The notes under the pieces are model-generated. The model was given only the letters and a program-made list of their open reading frames with translations, did not search any database and had not been told where the DNA came from. A program made the position numbers and the translations under genes. This document shows, piece by piece, positions 15,912-24,236 of a stretch of DNA of 50,247 nt; within the stretch, counting starts at the first letter, position 1; every line of letters starts with the position of its first letter. The DNA lies in NCBI GenBank assembly GCA_017885655.1, contig JAFNFQ010000018.1, positions 1 through 50,247 on the forward strand, given 5' to 3'. This DNA is from Methanobacteriota archaeon (lineage in GTDB: Archaea > Thermoplasmatota > Thermoplasmata > RBG-16-68-12 > JAFNFQ01).

Positions 15912-18050
15912 TCAGCCCATATCGGGCCGGAATCTTCGCAAGAGAAGAGTGTTACCAACCACGGTCACGGAGCTGAAGCCCATCGCAGCACCCGCCAGAA
16001 TCGGGTTGAGGATGATGCCCGCAAAAGCGAGGACGCCCGCCGCCACGGGGATCAATGCGACATTGTAGAAGAATGCCCAGAACAGGTTCTGCTTCACCTT
16101 GCCGATGGTCTTCCTGCTCAGCTGGATAGAGGCCACGACGTCCCTGAGATCATCCTTGATGAGGATGATGCCGCCGGCCTCCATCGCGATGTCGGTCCCA
16201 CTGCCCACAGCAATCCCAACATCCGATTGGGCTATCGCGGGAGCGTCGTTGATGCCGTCGCCCACCATCGCGACGACCTCGCCCTTCTGCTGCAGGTCCT
16301 TGATCTTCTGAGCCTTCTCTCCGGGGAAGACCTCCGCTATCACGCTGTCGAGGCCGAGCTGCCTCCCGATCGCGTCTGCAGTCCGCCTGTTGTCTCCTGT
16401 CAGCATCACGACCTTCACGCCCATCTTCCTGAGCGCTCTCACCGCCGCCACCGAGTTGTCCTTGAGGGTGTCAGCGACCGCGATTATCCCCGCCAGTTTC
16501 CCGTCCACCGCCAGAATCATTCCGGTCTTGCCGTCCTGCTCAAGCCTCTTGAGCGGTTCCTCGGCGGCATCTACCTTCAGACCGCCATTCGATATCAATG
16601 CGCGATTCCCCAGGAGGATATCGTGCCCTTCCACCTTCGCCCTGATCCCCTGGCCCGGCACAGCCTCGAATCCGGTTAGTTCAGGAATCCTGATGTCACC
16701 TTCCTCCGCCTTCACTACGATCGCCCTGCCAATCGGATGCTCGGACCCCTTCTCCGCGCCCGCGGCGAGCCTCAACACGTCCTTTGAATCCATCTGCCCG
16801 ATCGGCACGACGTCTGTCACTGATGGCTTGCCCTTGGTCAGCGTGCCGGTCTTGTCGAAGACAACGGTGGTCAGCTTCATCGATCTCTCGAGGTACTCAC
16901 CGCCCTTAATCAGCAATCCGTTCTCCGCTCCCTTCCCCGTCCCGACGACTATCGCTATCGGGGTCGCAAGGCCCAGCGCGCAGGGGCAGGCGATTATCAG
17001 CACCGCCACCATTATCGACAGGGAGAACGGGAATGTCTCCCTGAACACGAGAAACCATACGGCGAACGATAGCAGCGAGACCGCCACCACCGTCGGAACG
17101 AAGTACGAGGCGACCTTGTCCGCAAGCCTCTGAATCGGCGTGCGGGACATCTGGGCGTCCTCGACCAGCTTGATTATTTGCGAGAGTGTGGAGTCAGACC
17201 CGACCTTCGTCGCTTTGACCTTCAGCATCCCGACCTTGTTCCCCGTCGCGCCGAACACCTCGGCGCCGGGGGCCTTCTCCACAGGCATGCTCTCGCCTGT
17301 GACCATGGACTCGTCGACGGACGATTGGCCCTCCAGCACGATCCCGTCGACGGGAACCTTCTCTCCGGGCCTGATGACCACGACCTCGCCGACCTCGACC
17401 TGCTCCACGGGCACCTCGACCTCGCGGCCATCCCTGATGACCTTGGCGGTCTTAGGCTGCAGGTCCATCAGCTTCCTGAGCGCGTCCGATGCCTTGCCCC
17501 TCGCGATCTCCTCGAACAGCTTGCCCAGGAGTATCAGGGCGACTATCAGCGCGGAAGCGTCGAAGTAGACCGCCCTCTGCGCCTCGGGTATGAGGTTGCC
17601 AGCGAAGGTCACCACGGTGCTGTAGACCCAAGCCGCCGTCGTGCCCATGGCGATGAGGACATCCATATTGGCGCTGCGGTTCCTCAGCGCGTCCCAGGTG
17701 CCCCTGTAGAACCGCCATCCGATGACGAACTGCACCGGCGTCGCGAGGGCGAAGAGCAGGTAGTTGTTCAGGTCCATCGGGAGAAACGTGACCCAGGAGA
17801 ATATCTCGGTGGGGATCGCGAGGGCAAAGCTGACCGCGACCATGACCTTCAGCTTCCTCAGCTCCTTCTCAGGCGCGAGGAACGCCTCCATGCACGACTC
17901 GGCGCAGAAGTAGTACGTCCTGCCCCGCACCACCGCCTTCAGGTGTGATGTGGACTCGTCGACGTACATTCCACAGACAGGGTCCTTCGCCACTTGGCCA
18001 CCTAGCACGTTTGTCAGAACCGGCTCGGTAAATGTGCTTTTGCCTTTCAC
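15912..18050 (-). CDS. copA: Copper-transporting P1B-type ATPase with N-terminal YHS domain
   Basis: An integral membrane pump that exports copper using ATP. Within the 712 residues are, in order: a YHS domain ([10 protein letters not shown] and YYFCAESC, residues 24-66) in place of the usual CxxC heavy-metal domain, eight predicted membrane spans, the actuator TGES motif (about residue 249), the metal-site [10 protein letters not shown] (near 353), the phosphorylated DKTGTLTKG (near 397), the SEHPIGRA His-Pro motif, and GDGIND (near 595). The CPC motif marks the Cu+/Ag+ class. The start is a GTG at 18050, 16 bases after the stop of the DegT gene, so it may read through from that promoter or have its own. 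A YHS mini-gene follows. No copper regulator is visible nearby. Confidence 0.94.
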   Translation of the reverse strand: MKGKSTFTEPVLTNVLGGQVAKDPVCGMYVDESTSHLKAVVRGRTYYFCAESCMEAFLAPEKELRKLKVMVAVSFALAIPTEIFSWVTFLPMDLNNYLLFALATPVQFVIGWRFYRGTWDALRNRSANMDVLIAMGTTAAWVYSTVVTFAGNLIPEAQRAVYFDASALIVALILLGKLFEEIARGKASDALRKLMDLQPKTAKVIRDGREVEVPVEQVEVGEVVVIRPGEKVPVDGIVLEGQSSVDESMVTGESMPVEKAPGAEVFGATGNKVGMLKVKATKVGSDSTLSQIIKLVEDAQMSRTPIQRLADKVASYFVPTVVAVSLLSFAVWFLVFRETFPFSLSIMVAVLIIACPCALGLATPIAIVVGTGKGAENGLLIKGGEYLERSMKLTTVVFDKTGTLTKGKPSVTDVVPIGQMDSKDVLRLAAGAEKGSEHPIGRAIVVKAEEGDIRIPELTGFEAVPGQGIRAKVEGHDILLGNRALISNGGLKVDAAEEPLKRLEQDGKTGMILAVDGKLAGIIAVADTLKDNSVAAVRALRKMGVKVVMLTGDNRRTADAIGRQLGLDSVIAEVFPGEKAQKIKDLQQKGEVVAMVGDGINDAPAIAQSDVGIAVGSGTDIAMEAGGIILIKDDLRDVVASIQLSRKTIGKVKQNLFWAFFYNVALIPVAAGVLAFAGIILNPILAGAAMGFSSVTVVGNTLLLRRFRPDMG

Positions 18051-18066
18051 CTGATGAAAGCGCGTC

Positions 18067-19194
18067 TCATTGACCTGCCGTCGACCTGATCACCGCGACC
18101 GCGGTCTCCAAGCCGTTCCGCGGGACGAGCGGGTGGACGGGGAGCTCAAGCAGCCTCGGCAGAACTTCCTCTGCGACCTTGCACTTACGGGCCCTGACCT
18201 TTCCCTTGAGTGCCTTTTGGCGGTAAAGAGGGACCGGATAGCTCGGCTTCGATGCGATTCCTTCCGCTCCGAGTTTATTGATGAGATCCTCTCTACTGCA
18301 GGGGAAATCCTGCTCCAATCTGAGGATGTACTGGTAGTAGGTGTGGAGACGATCCGGGCCCTCGACTGGCGGCGTGACCGACCCGATACCGCTCAACCCG
18401 TTCGTCAGGATAGCCGCGTTCTGTCTTCTGCGGGTTATGAAGTTGTCCAGCCTCTTCAGCTGGACAAGCCCCAATGCCGCCGCGACCTCAGTCATCCTGT
18501 AATTGTAACCGAGTATGACGTGCTCGTACTTGGATTCCTGGCCGTGGTCTCTGAGGAGGCGGCACTTCCGGGCGATCTCATCATCGTTCGTGACGACCAT
18601 GCCGCCCTCGGCGGTGGTCATAGTCTTCGTCGCGTAGAAGCTGAAACATGCGGCGTCACCCATGGACCCCGCCTTCCTCCCTTTGTAGACCGCGCCATGA
18701 GCCTGCGCCGCGTCCTCCAGAACAACCAGCCCTTTCTCTCGCGCTAGCTCGAGCAGCGGATCCATGTCCGCTGCCTGTCCGTAAAGATGGACCGGGATGA
18801 TCACCTTCGTCCTCGGACTGAGGGCTTTCTTCGCGTCTCTTGGATCCATCGTGTACAGGTCCTTCTCCACATCAGCGAACGTTGGTTGACCACCGCACAT
18901 CAGGACCGTCGAGGCGGTTGCGATGAATGTGATCGGCGGCACCACGACCTCCTTCCCCGGCTTGACGCCTACCGCGATGAGGGCGACGTGCAGCGCGGCG
19001 GTCCCCGAGTTCACCGCCACGGCGTTCTTCACTCCGACGTACTCTGCGAAGGCCTTCTCGAACGCCGCGACCTTTGGTCCTTGGACAATCATGCCACTCT
19101 CAAGGACTTCCTTGATAGCGTTCAACTCCTCCGCACCGAGCGACGGTCTGCCGGTAGGAATCATATCCGCTGCAATCCCCTCTGGCGATTTCAA
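18067..19194 (-). CDS. DegT/DnrJ/EryC1/StrS aminotransferase (WbpE-like, nucleotide-sugar)
   Basis: A PLP-dependent aminotransferase that converts a keto nucleotide-sugar to an amino sugar, normally with glutamate as donor. The 375-residue protein has the family start ([16 protein letters not shown]), the substrate-loop motif [12 protein letters not shown], the PLP-binding [10 protein letters not shown], and the Schiff-base Lys190 in [13 protein letters not shown], followed by [14 protein letters not shown]. Size and motifs fit WbpE, which aminates UDP-3-keto-GlcNAcA; this role is inferred from the neighbouring dehydrogenases and acetyltransferase. TTG at 19194 is 29 bases from a TATA-like box and may be a leaderless start; ATG at 19164 is the alternative and is closer to where family members begin. 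Confidence 0.9.
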   Translation of the reverse strand: MKSPEGIAADMIPTGRPSLGAEELNAIKEVLESGMIVQGPKVAAFEKAFAEYVGVKNAVAVNSGTAALHVALIAVGVKPGKEVVVPPITFIATASTVLMCGGQPTFADVEKDLYTMDPRDAKKALSPRTKVIIPVHLYGQAADMDPLLELAREKGLVVLEDAAQAHGAVYKGRKAGSMGDAACFSFYATKTMTTAEGGMVVTNDDEIARKCRLLRDHGQESKYEHVILGYNYRMTEVAAALGLVQLKRLDNFITRRRQNAAILTNGLSGIGSVTPPVEGPDRLHTYYQYILRLEQDFPCSREDLINKLGAEGIASKPSYPVPLYRQKALKGKVRARKCKVAEEVLPRLLELPVHPLVPRNGLETAVAVIRSTAGQ

Positions 19195-19217
19195 GCTTGC
19201 CTTTCGGGGTCATCGCA

Positions 19218-19228
19218 ACTTACTAAGT
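19218..19228. promoter_or_regulatory. Near-palindromic TATA-like box shared by two divergent genes
   Basis: ACTTACTAAGT is a palindrome apart from its central base. It is centred 29 bases from the TTG start of the minus-strand aminotransferase and 32 bases from the ATG of the plus-strand methyltransferase. No other box lies in the 60-base spacer, so both genes may be driven from this one element. Archaeal boxes are made directional by the BRE next to them, which cannot be judged here. Confidence 0.4.
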
Positions 19229-19254
19229 CTCGGAGGTGTTACTTTGTTCGGGAC

Positions 19255-19983
19255 ATGACAGGCTCCGCAGATTCCCAGAAGCTTGGCTCTTCGGACCAGG
19301 ATATCGACTCGCTCTGGAAATCATATCACAACGACATACTGCTCCTTCAGCCGCTTGCGCACATCAGGCATTCTCTGGCGGGCCGCGTCCTGGACGTCGG
19401 AAGCGGCGATGGCGAGTCCCTTTGGCTGGTCAATCGCTTCGGAGCTCCGAGCGTCGGATTGGACATCAAGCCCTCGGGCAAGTTTTCGATCAGAGGCACC
19501 GCAATCGAACTTCCTTTCAAGGACGGATCGTTCGGGGTCGTCATGTGCCTCAGGACTCTTCAGCACATACGGGAGGACAGGGCCGCCTTGCGGGAAATGC
19601 GCCGTGTGATGAAACCCGGTGGATACCTTGTCATGGCTGTCGCGAATAAGCGTTCTTTCACAATGATATCGCTGAAGAGTAAAGGAGAATGGCGGGGGAG
19701 GGAACGCATCCCGTACGAGTGGTTCAAACCCTATACCGAAAAGGAGATAGAGAACCTCCTTCGGAGCGAGGGATTCGATATCGTCGAGAGCGACGTGGTC
19801 GGTTTTGCACCTGAGATCCTGCATCGTCGATACTCATCGCTGTCCAAGTTCACGCTGAGAGTGATAATGGAGGTGGACAAGGCATTGCGGGCAATGCCGG
19901 TGCTCGGGCCAAGAGGCATTCATGTGAGAGTGATAGCGCGGCTCGAGGGGACTACTTCCTCCGATTCCGGGCGGGAGCCTTGA
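19255..19983 (+). CDS. SAM-dependent methyltransferase (class I, type 11)
   Basis: A 242-residue methyltransferase. The SAM-binding motif I is VLDVGSGDGESLW (near residue 45), the acidic residue ending strand 2 is in SVGLDIKPSG, and ELPFKDGSFGVV with MKPGGYLVMAV completes the methyltransferase_11 pattern. The C-terminal 80 residues vary and would bind the acceptor. Being in a glycan locus it may methylate a sugar or a lipid carrier, but the substrate cannot be told. The ATG at 19255 was chosen because the domain starts soon after; the long upstream open frame is a shadow of the opposite gene. Its end overlaps the convergent acetyltransferase gene by 32 bases. Confidence 0.85.
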   Translation: MTGSADSQKLGSSDQDIDSLWKSYHNDILLLQPLAHIRHSLAGRVLDVGSGDGESLWLVNRFGAPSVGLDIKPSGKFSIRGTAIELPFKDGSFGVVMCLRTLQHIREDRAALREMRRVMKPGGYLVMAVANKRSFTMISLKSKGEWRGRERIPYEWFKPYTEKEIENLLRSEGFDIVESDVVGFAPEILHRRYSSLSKFTLRVIMEVDKALRAMPVLGPRGIHVRVIARLEGTTSSDSGREP

Positions 19984-20509
19984 CGGGCACCTTCTTCCTG
20001 CAGTGAGAGCACCAGAACGACTTGTTCAGTTTGCGGCCGCACGTGCAGACGAAGCCCGCGAACCTCGCGGGATTACCGACGACCAAGGCGTGGTCAGGCA
20101 CGTCATCGATCACAACCGCGCCAGCACCGACCATGGCGTTCTTGCCTACAGTCACACCGCACAGTACCGTGGCGTTGGCTCCGATGGAGGCGCCGTCCTT
20201 CACTTCGGTCGCAACGATTCTCCAGTTCGGCGATACCGCTCGAGGATAGGGATCATTGGTGAAGCAGACATGTGGGCCGATGAAAACGTCATCGCCAACC
20301 GTCAGCCCGTTGTAAAGCGTCGCGAAATTCTGTATCTTGCAGTTGTCCCCAACGACGACGGACACGTCGATGTACACAGACTTGCCCAAGCGGCAGTTCC
20401 TGCCTATCCTCGCCTTCTCACGAATCTGCACCTCGTTCCAGACCTTCGTGCCGTCTCCGATCTTTGCGTCCTTCGACACTTCGGCGGAACGGTGGATAAA
20501 AACCGACAT
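19952..20509 (-). CDS. Left-handed beta-helix N-acetyltransferase (WbpD-like)
   Basis: An acetyl-CoA-dependent N-acetyltransferase. The 185-residue protein consists of hexapeptide repeats forming a left-handed beta-helix (IHRSAEVSKDAKIGDGTKVW onward), with the signature CKIQNFATLYNGLTVGDDVF and the catalytic-loop CFTNDPYPRAVSPNW typical of WbpD and related 3-amino sugar acetyltransferases. The tail holds CTCGRKLNKSFWCSHC, which looks like an added zinc ribbon after the helix. It would acetylate the 3-amino group made by the DegT enzyme. A GATTATCC box about 28 bases upstream (near 20537) suggests a leaderless ATG. Confidence 0.9.
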   Translation of the reverse strand: MSVFIHRSAEVSKDAKIGDGTKVWNEVQIREKARIGRNCRLGKSVYIDVSVVVGDNCKIQNFATLYNGLTVGDDVFIGPHVCFTNDPYPRAVSPNWRIVATEVKDGASIGANATVLCGVTVGKNAMVGAGAVVIDDVPDHALVVGNPARFAGFVCTCGRKLNKSFWCSHCRKKVPVKAPARNRRK

Positions 20510-20568
20510 TGTGCCGGCGAAATGGCTCGCGGATAATCAAACTTCCCTTCCAATGATGGCTTCGATTC

Positions 20569-20579
20569 AGCTTAAATAT
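20569..20579 (+). promoter_or_regulatory. TATA box upstream of plus-strand glycosyltransferase
   Basis: GCTTAAATATC lies about 88 bases before the TTG at 20662. The resulting leader of about 60 bases would carry the GGAG at 20650 that serves the TTG start. Confidence 0.45.
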
Positions 20580-20661
20580 CTCGAGTCACTTCAAGGAGAT
20601 TCGTGGATCCTGCGGGCCATGCGTTTGGCGGCAATCGCCGGATCCCGAAGGAGTATAGTCC

Positions 20662-21834
20662 TTGAGAATCCTGATGCTGTGCCCATATTTCTTCCCCGAG
20701 AAGAACGCCGCGGCGGTGAGGGCGATGGCCTTCGCGAAATACTTCGTGAGGGAGGGAGCAGAAGTCCATGTCATAACCCCCGAGTCCGAAAGGATTCCCG
20801 CGGACGCAGCGTACCCCGGCGTCTCTGTCAGTCGCGTGCTCAGTTACGACAGCCTTAGAGAGAAACGAAGCTTCCTGCGATCCTTGCCCGGCTTCCCAGG
20901 CGCCGTGAGAAGAATGAAGGCGACGATTGAGACTATAAGGCCCGATGTCGTTTTGACGACAACACCGTCGCTGTTTCTTGCGTTCGAAGGGCATCTGGCT
21001 TGCAGGCGCCTCAAGATCCCGGTCGTCTTCGATGTGAGGGACTCTTGGCTGCTGCTGTCGCTCAACCATGCTGGGCGTCTCAGGAATTTCCTCAAGAGGA
21101 GGATAGAAGGGCAATTATGTTGGGGTGCGGAGAAGGTCCTCGTCGTCACCTCGACGCTCGGCGACCAGCTTGTCCAAGACCATTCCCTGCCGCGCGACAG
21201 GATAGTGGTGGCGCCCAACGGCGCCGACCTCGAGATCTTCAACGTGCACAACGCGCCCGATATCGACATTGTTCTCCTCGGCTCGCCTTCCACATACCGC
21301 AATCTGGAGCAAGTCTTCCAAGCGCTGTCACTGTTGACCAAGAGGAGGCCGTCGACAACGATTCGCTACATCGGATGGAAAGATACGGAATACACGAGGC
21401 GCCTGACGTCGATCGCAGAGAGGCTTGGCATTGCGCGGAGGATCGAGTTCCTCCCGCCAATTCCCCATGCGCAAGTCCCGGCAGCCCTCGCCCGGGCGAG
21501 GGTCGGGCTCATCTCTGTCTCCAGCGAGCCGGAGATGGGAGTCGCCGTCGGAGCCAAGACCTACGAGTACTTGGCCGCAGGACTCCCGCTGGCATGTTTC
21601 GGACCTCCGTCTGATTGCGAACTCAGGCGGCTCTGGCAATCGACACGGGCAGGGATTTACGAGTCTGAACCGGAGAAGTTTGCCGAAAGCCTCGGGAAAG
21701 TGCTTGACGACGAGGATTTGAGGCGATCGATGGCCGAGAAAGCGAAGGAGGCCGCCGCCACCTACGACAGAAAAGCGATTGCGCAGATGGTGTACAGGGA
21801 GGTCCTGATTCCGTTGGTCGGCGGCGAGCGCTAG
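20662..21834 (+). CDS. Glycosyltransferase, GT4-like
   Basis: A 390-residue GT-B fold glycosyltransferase. The N-terminal domain starts RILMLCPYFFPEKNAAAVRA, typical of GT4 enzymes that act on membrane-linked glycans; FDVRDSWLLLSL and the WGAEKVLVVTSTLGDQL segment follow. The C-terminal donor domain has VGAKTYEYLAAGLPL in place of a standard E-x7-E. The start is a TTG with GGAG about 9 bases before; ATG at 20674 would cut into the first beta-strand. It is followed after 53 bases by the 2-epimerase gene on the same strand. Confidence 0.87.
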   Translation: MRILMLCPYFFPEKNAAAVRAMAFAKYFVREGAEVHVITPESERIPADAAYPGVSVSRVLSYDSLREKRSFLRSLPGFPGAVRRMKATIETIRPDVVLTTTPSLFLAFEGHLACRRLKIPVVFDVRDSWLLLSLNHAGRLRNFLKRRIEGQLCWGAEKVLVVTSTLGDQLVQDHSLPRDRIVVAPNGADLEIFNVHNAPDIDIVLLGSPSTYRNLEQVFQALSLLTKRRPSTTIRYIGWKDTEYTRRLTSIAERLGIARRIEFLPPIPHAQVPAALARARVGLISVSSEPEMGVAVGAKTYEYLAAGLPLACFGPPSDCELRRLWQSTRAGIYESEPEKFAESLGKVLDDEDLRRSMAEKAKEAAATYDRKAIAQMVYREVLIPLVGGER

Positions 21835-21855
21835 GAAAGCGCGATGTCGGCGATG

Positions 21856-21865
21856 ACTTAATAAT
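21856..21865 (+). promoter_or_regulatory. TATA-like box of UDP-GlcNAc 2-epimerase gene
   Basis: ACTTAATAAT is centred about 27 bases before the GTG start at 21888, with no Shine-Dalgarno in between, which supports a leaderless transcript separate from the preceding glycosyltransferase. Confidence 0.5.
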
Positions 21866-21887
21866 CGGCGCTCAAATCCCCCGCCGC

Positions 21888-22949
21888 GTGAAAGTCGCTT
21901 CCGTGGTCGGCACCAGACCCCAGTTCGTCAAGGCCGCCGCGCTTTCCCCCGAGATCAGGCGACGTGCGGAAGAGGTGCTCATCCATACGGGTCAGCATTA
22001 TGACGAAGAGATGAGCAGGGTCTTCTTCGATGCGCTCCATATACCAGAGCCGAACTACGACCTCGGCATAGGTTCGGGAAGCCACGGGGAGCAGACCGGC
22101 CGGATGCTGGCGGCTGTCGAGGAGATCCTCGAGAAAGAGAAGCCGGACTCCGTGCTGGTGTACGGAGACACGAACTCGACCTTGGCTGGCGCCCTTGCGG
22201 CTGCGAAGCTCCATATCCCGGTTGGTCATGTCGAGGCGGGCCTCAGGTCTCACAACCGCTCGATGCCTGAGGAGATCAACAGGATAATGGTGGACCATAT
22301 CTCCACCTTGCTCTTCGCCCCGACGAGGATTGCGGTGGAGAATCTCAAGCGGGAGGGCGTCGAGAAGGGCGTGCACCTCGTGGGGGACGTGATGTACGAC
22401 CTCGCGATGCGCTTCGCATCGAGCTCAAAATCCAGGGAAACACTCAGGGCGATGGGGCTGGAATCCAAAGGTTATCTCCTCACGACGGTACACAGGGCTG
22501 GGAACACTGACGACCGAAACAACCTCGAGGCCATTGTTGAGGCGCTCAAGGAGTGCGGCAGGCCTGTAGTCTTCCCCATTCACCCCCGGACGGCGAAGGC
22601 GATCAGGGTTGCACGGATATCCTTCCAGCGTTCCGGCGGCAACGTGATGAGGATAAAACCTGTCGACTATCCCACATTCATCTCCTTGCTGACCGGTGCG
22701 GAGAAGGTGGTGACGGACAGCGGCGGCGTGCAGAAGGAGGCGTACTTCTTCGGGATTCCATGCATCACCCTGAGAGAGGAGACCGAGTGGCCGGAGACCG
22801 TCGAGGCGGGCTGGAACATCCTGGTCGGAGCGAGGAAGAGGGCAATCCTCAAGGCGATACGGGAGTTCGAACCAAAAGGAAAGCCTGCGATGGCGTTTGG
22901 CGATGGCCACGCGGCCGAAAGGATAGCCGCGATTGTCGTCGGGGGATGA
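21888..22949 (+). CDS. UDP-N-acetylglucosamine 2-epimerase, non-hydrolysing (WecB/WbpI-like)
   Basis: The enzyme inverts C2 of a UDP-N-acetylhexosamine through an elimination and re-addition of UDP. The 353-residue protein begins VASVVGTRPQFVKAAAL and has IHTGQHYDEEMS, YGDTNSTLAGALAA, VGHVEAGLRSHNRSMPEEIN and VTDSGGVQKEAYFFGIPC, all diagnostic of this family. In the WbpA-WbpI scheme it would turn UDP-GlcNAc(3NAc)A into UDP-ManNAc(3NAc)A. The simpler alternative is UDP-GlcNAc to UDP-ManNAc. GTG start with a TATA-like box about 27 bases upstream. Confidence 0.94.
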   Translation: MKVASVVGTRPQFVKAAALSPEIRRRAEEVLIHTGQHYDEEMSRVFFDALHIPEPNYDLGIGSGSHGEQTGRMLAAVEEILEKEKPDSVLVYGDTNSTLAGALAAAKLHIPVGHVEAGLRSHNRSMPEEINRIMVDHISTLLFAPTRIAVENLKREGVEKGVHLVGDVMYDLAMRFASSSKSRETLRAMGLESKGYLLTTVHRAGNTDDRNNLEAIVEALKECGRPVVFPIHPRTAKAIRVARISFQRSGGNVMRIKPVDYPTFISLLTGAEKVVTDSGGVQKEAYFFGIPCITLREETEWPETVEAGWNILVGARKRAILKAIREFEPKGKPAMAFGDGHAAERIAAIVVGG

Positions 22950-22968
22950 GCCGCCGGGCGGAGTTACG

Positions 22969-24126
22969 TCACTGAGCCATGACTCTCCGGTAGACGTCTT
23001 CGCAAGCACTGGTCATCGTTTCAATCGAATACTTGGCGACTGCCAGCTCCCTCGACTTCCTCCCTGCCTCGACCGCCTTGTCGGGACACCTCAGATAGCC
23101 TAGGATGGCCTCTGCCAGTTCATCTGAATTGCCCGATTCGACCAACTTCCCGCTGACACCCTCGACAACACGTGACTTCAGACCGCCAATCCTCGATGCA
23201 ACGACTGGGAGACCTGACGCCATGGCTTCCACGACGACCAAGCCTGACGCCTCCTCCCACAGGACCGGAAAGGCGAATATGTCGCTCGCTTGGTAAGCAC
23301 GTCGCAGCTCGTATTGAGTCATTGCTCCAACGAAATAGTAGCGCATTCCCTGGCCAACCCGCCCCCTCAGGTCCTCGATAAATGCCCTCTGAGTCTTCGA
23401 TTGGTCAAGCGGACCGATGACGAGGAACACTGCGCCGGGGAATTCCATGGTCACCCTGCCCACCGCCTCCAGCAGCACCTCGGCGCCCTTCTCTCTGATT
23501 ACCCTTCCCACGAAGAGTATGATGGGGGTAGACAGAGTCCCGATTCCGGTTGACTTCGCAAGGTCGCGGACTGCCTCACTTTTCTCCTCGGGGGGGATTG
23601 GGTGAAAGAAGCTGCAATCGACTCCTCCCGGGATGACCGCGGCGTCGGGGTTGATGCCGCAAGCCTTGACGTACTGCGCTCTGTGTTCCTCCGACACGCA
23701 GACAAACGCGTTCGCGAACGGCAGGAGGCCCCCGAGCCTAATCGTGCACTCCTCTATTGGCGAATGAAATGTGTGCACGACCCGGGCGCCAAGAACTCTC
23801 GCCATTACCCCCGCCTCTAAACAGAAGCTCGCGCTCTGGGAGTGGACAATCACTCGCTTGCCTGAAAGCCTGAGCCTCAATATCTTGCCCAGGACGATCA
23901 TGATGAAAACGGTCACGGCAAGTTCATGTACCACCCTGTAGACCAACTTGCTCTGTATCGCATCCTCCTTCTTCGAAAACCATGCGGGGAAAGCGATCAC
24001 CGGGACTTCGTAGCCTCTCTCCTTCAATGCCCTCGCCAAGCTTCGCACGTAGGTGGTTATCCCCCCGACAGTGGGGACGTAGTAGTTTGTCACAATGACG
24101 ATGGTCGGCCTTCTTTCACTTATCAT
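22969..24126 (-). CDS. Glycosyltransferase, GT4 family
   Basis: A GT-B glycosyltransferase of 385 residues from the ATG at 24126. The first beta-strand is IVIVTNYYVPTVGGITTYV, a hallmark GT4 opening. The donor domain has FVGRVIREKGAEVLLEA and the E-x7-E motif in EEASGLVVVEAMASGLPVV. An in-frame TTG at 24222 would add 32 residues that do not fit the family, so I use the ATG. It is the last gene of the minus-strand glycan run, 110 bases after the GT-C-like gene. A GATAAATAG stretch at the very end of that gene (24238-24246) resembles a TATA box and could give it a second promoter. Confidence 0.9.
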   Translation of the reverse strand: MISERRPTIVIVTNYYVPTVGGITTYVRSLARALKERGYEVPVIAFPAWFSKKEDAIQSKLVYRVVHELAVTVFIMIVLGKILRLRLSGKRVIVHSQSASFCLEAGVMARVLGARVVHTFHSPIEECTIRLGGLLPFANAFVCVSEEHRAQYVKACGINPDAAVIPGGVDCSFFHPIPPEEKSEAVRDLAKSTGIGTLSTPIILFVGRVIREKGAEVLLEAVGRVTMEFPGAVFLVIGPLDQSKTQRAFIEDLRGRVGQGMRYYFVGAMTQYELRRAYQASDIFAFPVLWEEASGLVVVEAMASGLPVVASRIGGLKSRVVEGVSGKLVESGNSDELAEAILGYLRCPDKAVEAGRKSRELAVAKYSIETMTSACEDVYRRVMAQ

Positions 24127-24236
24127 ACTCGACCGCCGTGCAATCCCGACTGTGCAGCCTAGACGTCCCTTCCGCAGCCTTGCTGGCAATCTCCCGAGCG
24201 AGGAATAGATCTCTTCCCACAATCATCAAGCAACAT

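Noticed and set aside
18787-19254. N-terminal extension of the methyltransferase through an open plus-strand frame
   Set aside because: This part is antisense to the DegT gene and its peptide is Arg/His rich without domain features; the SAM domain starts just after the ATG at 19255.
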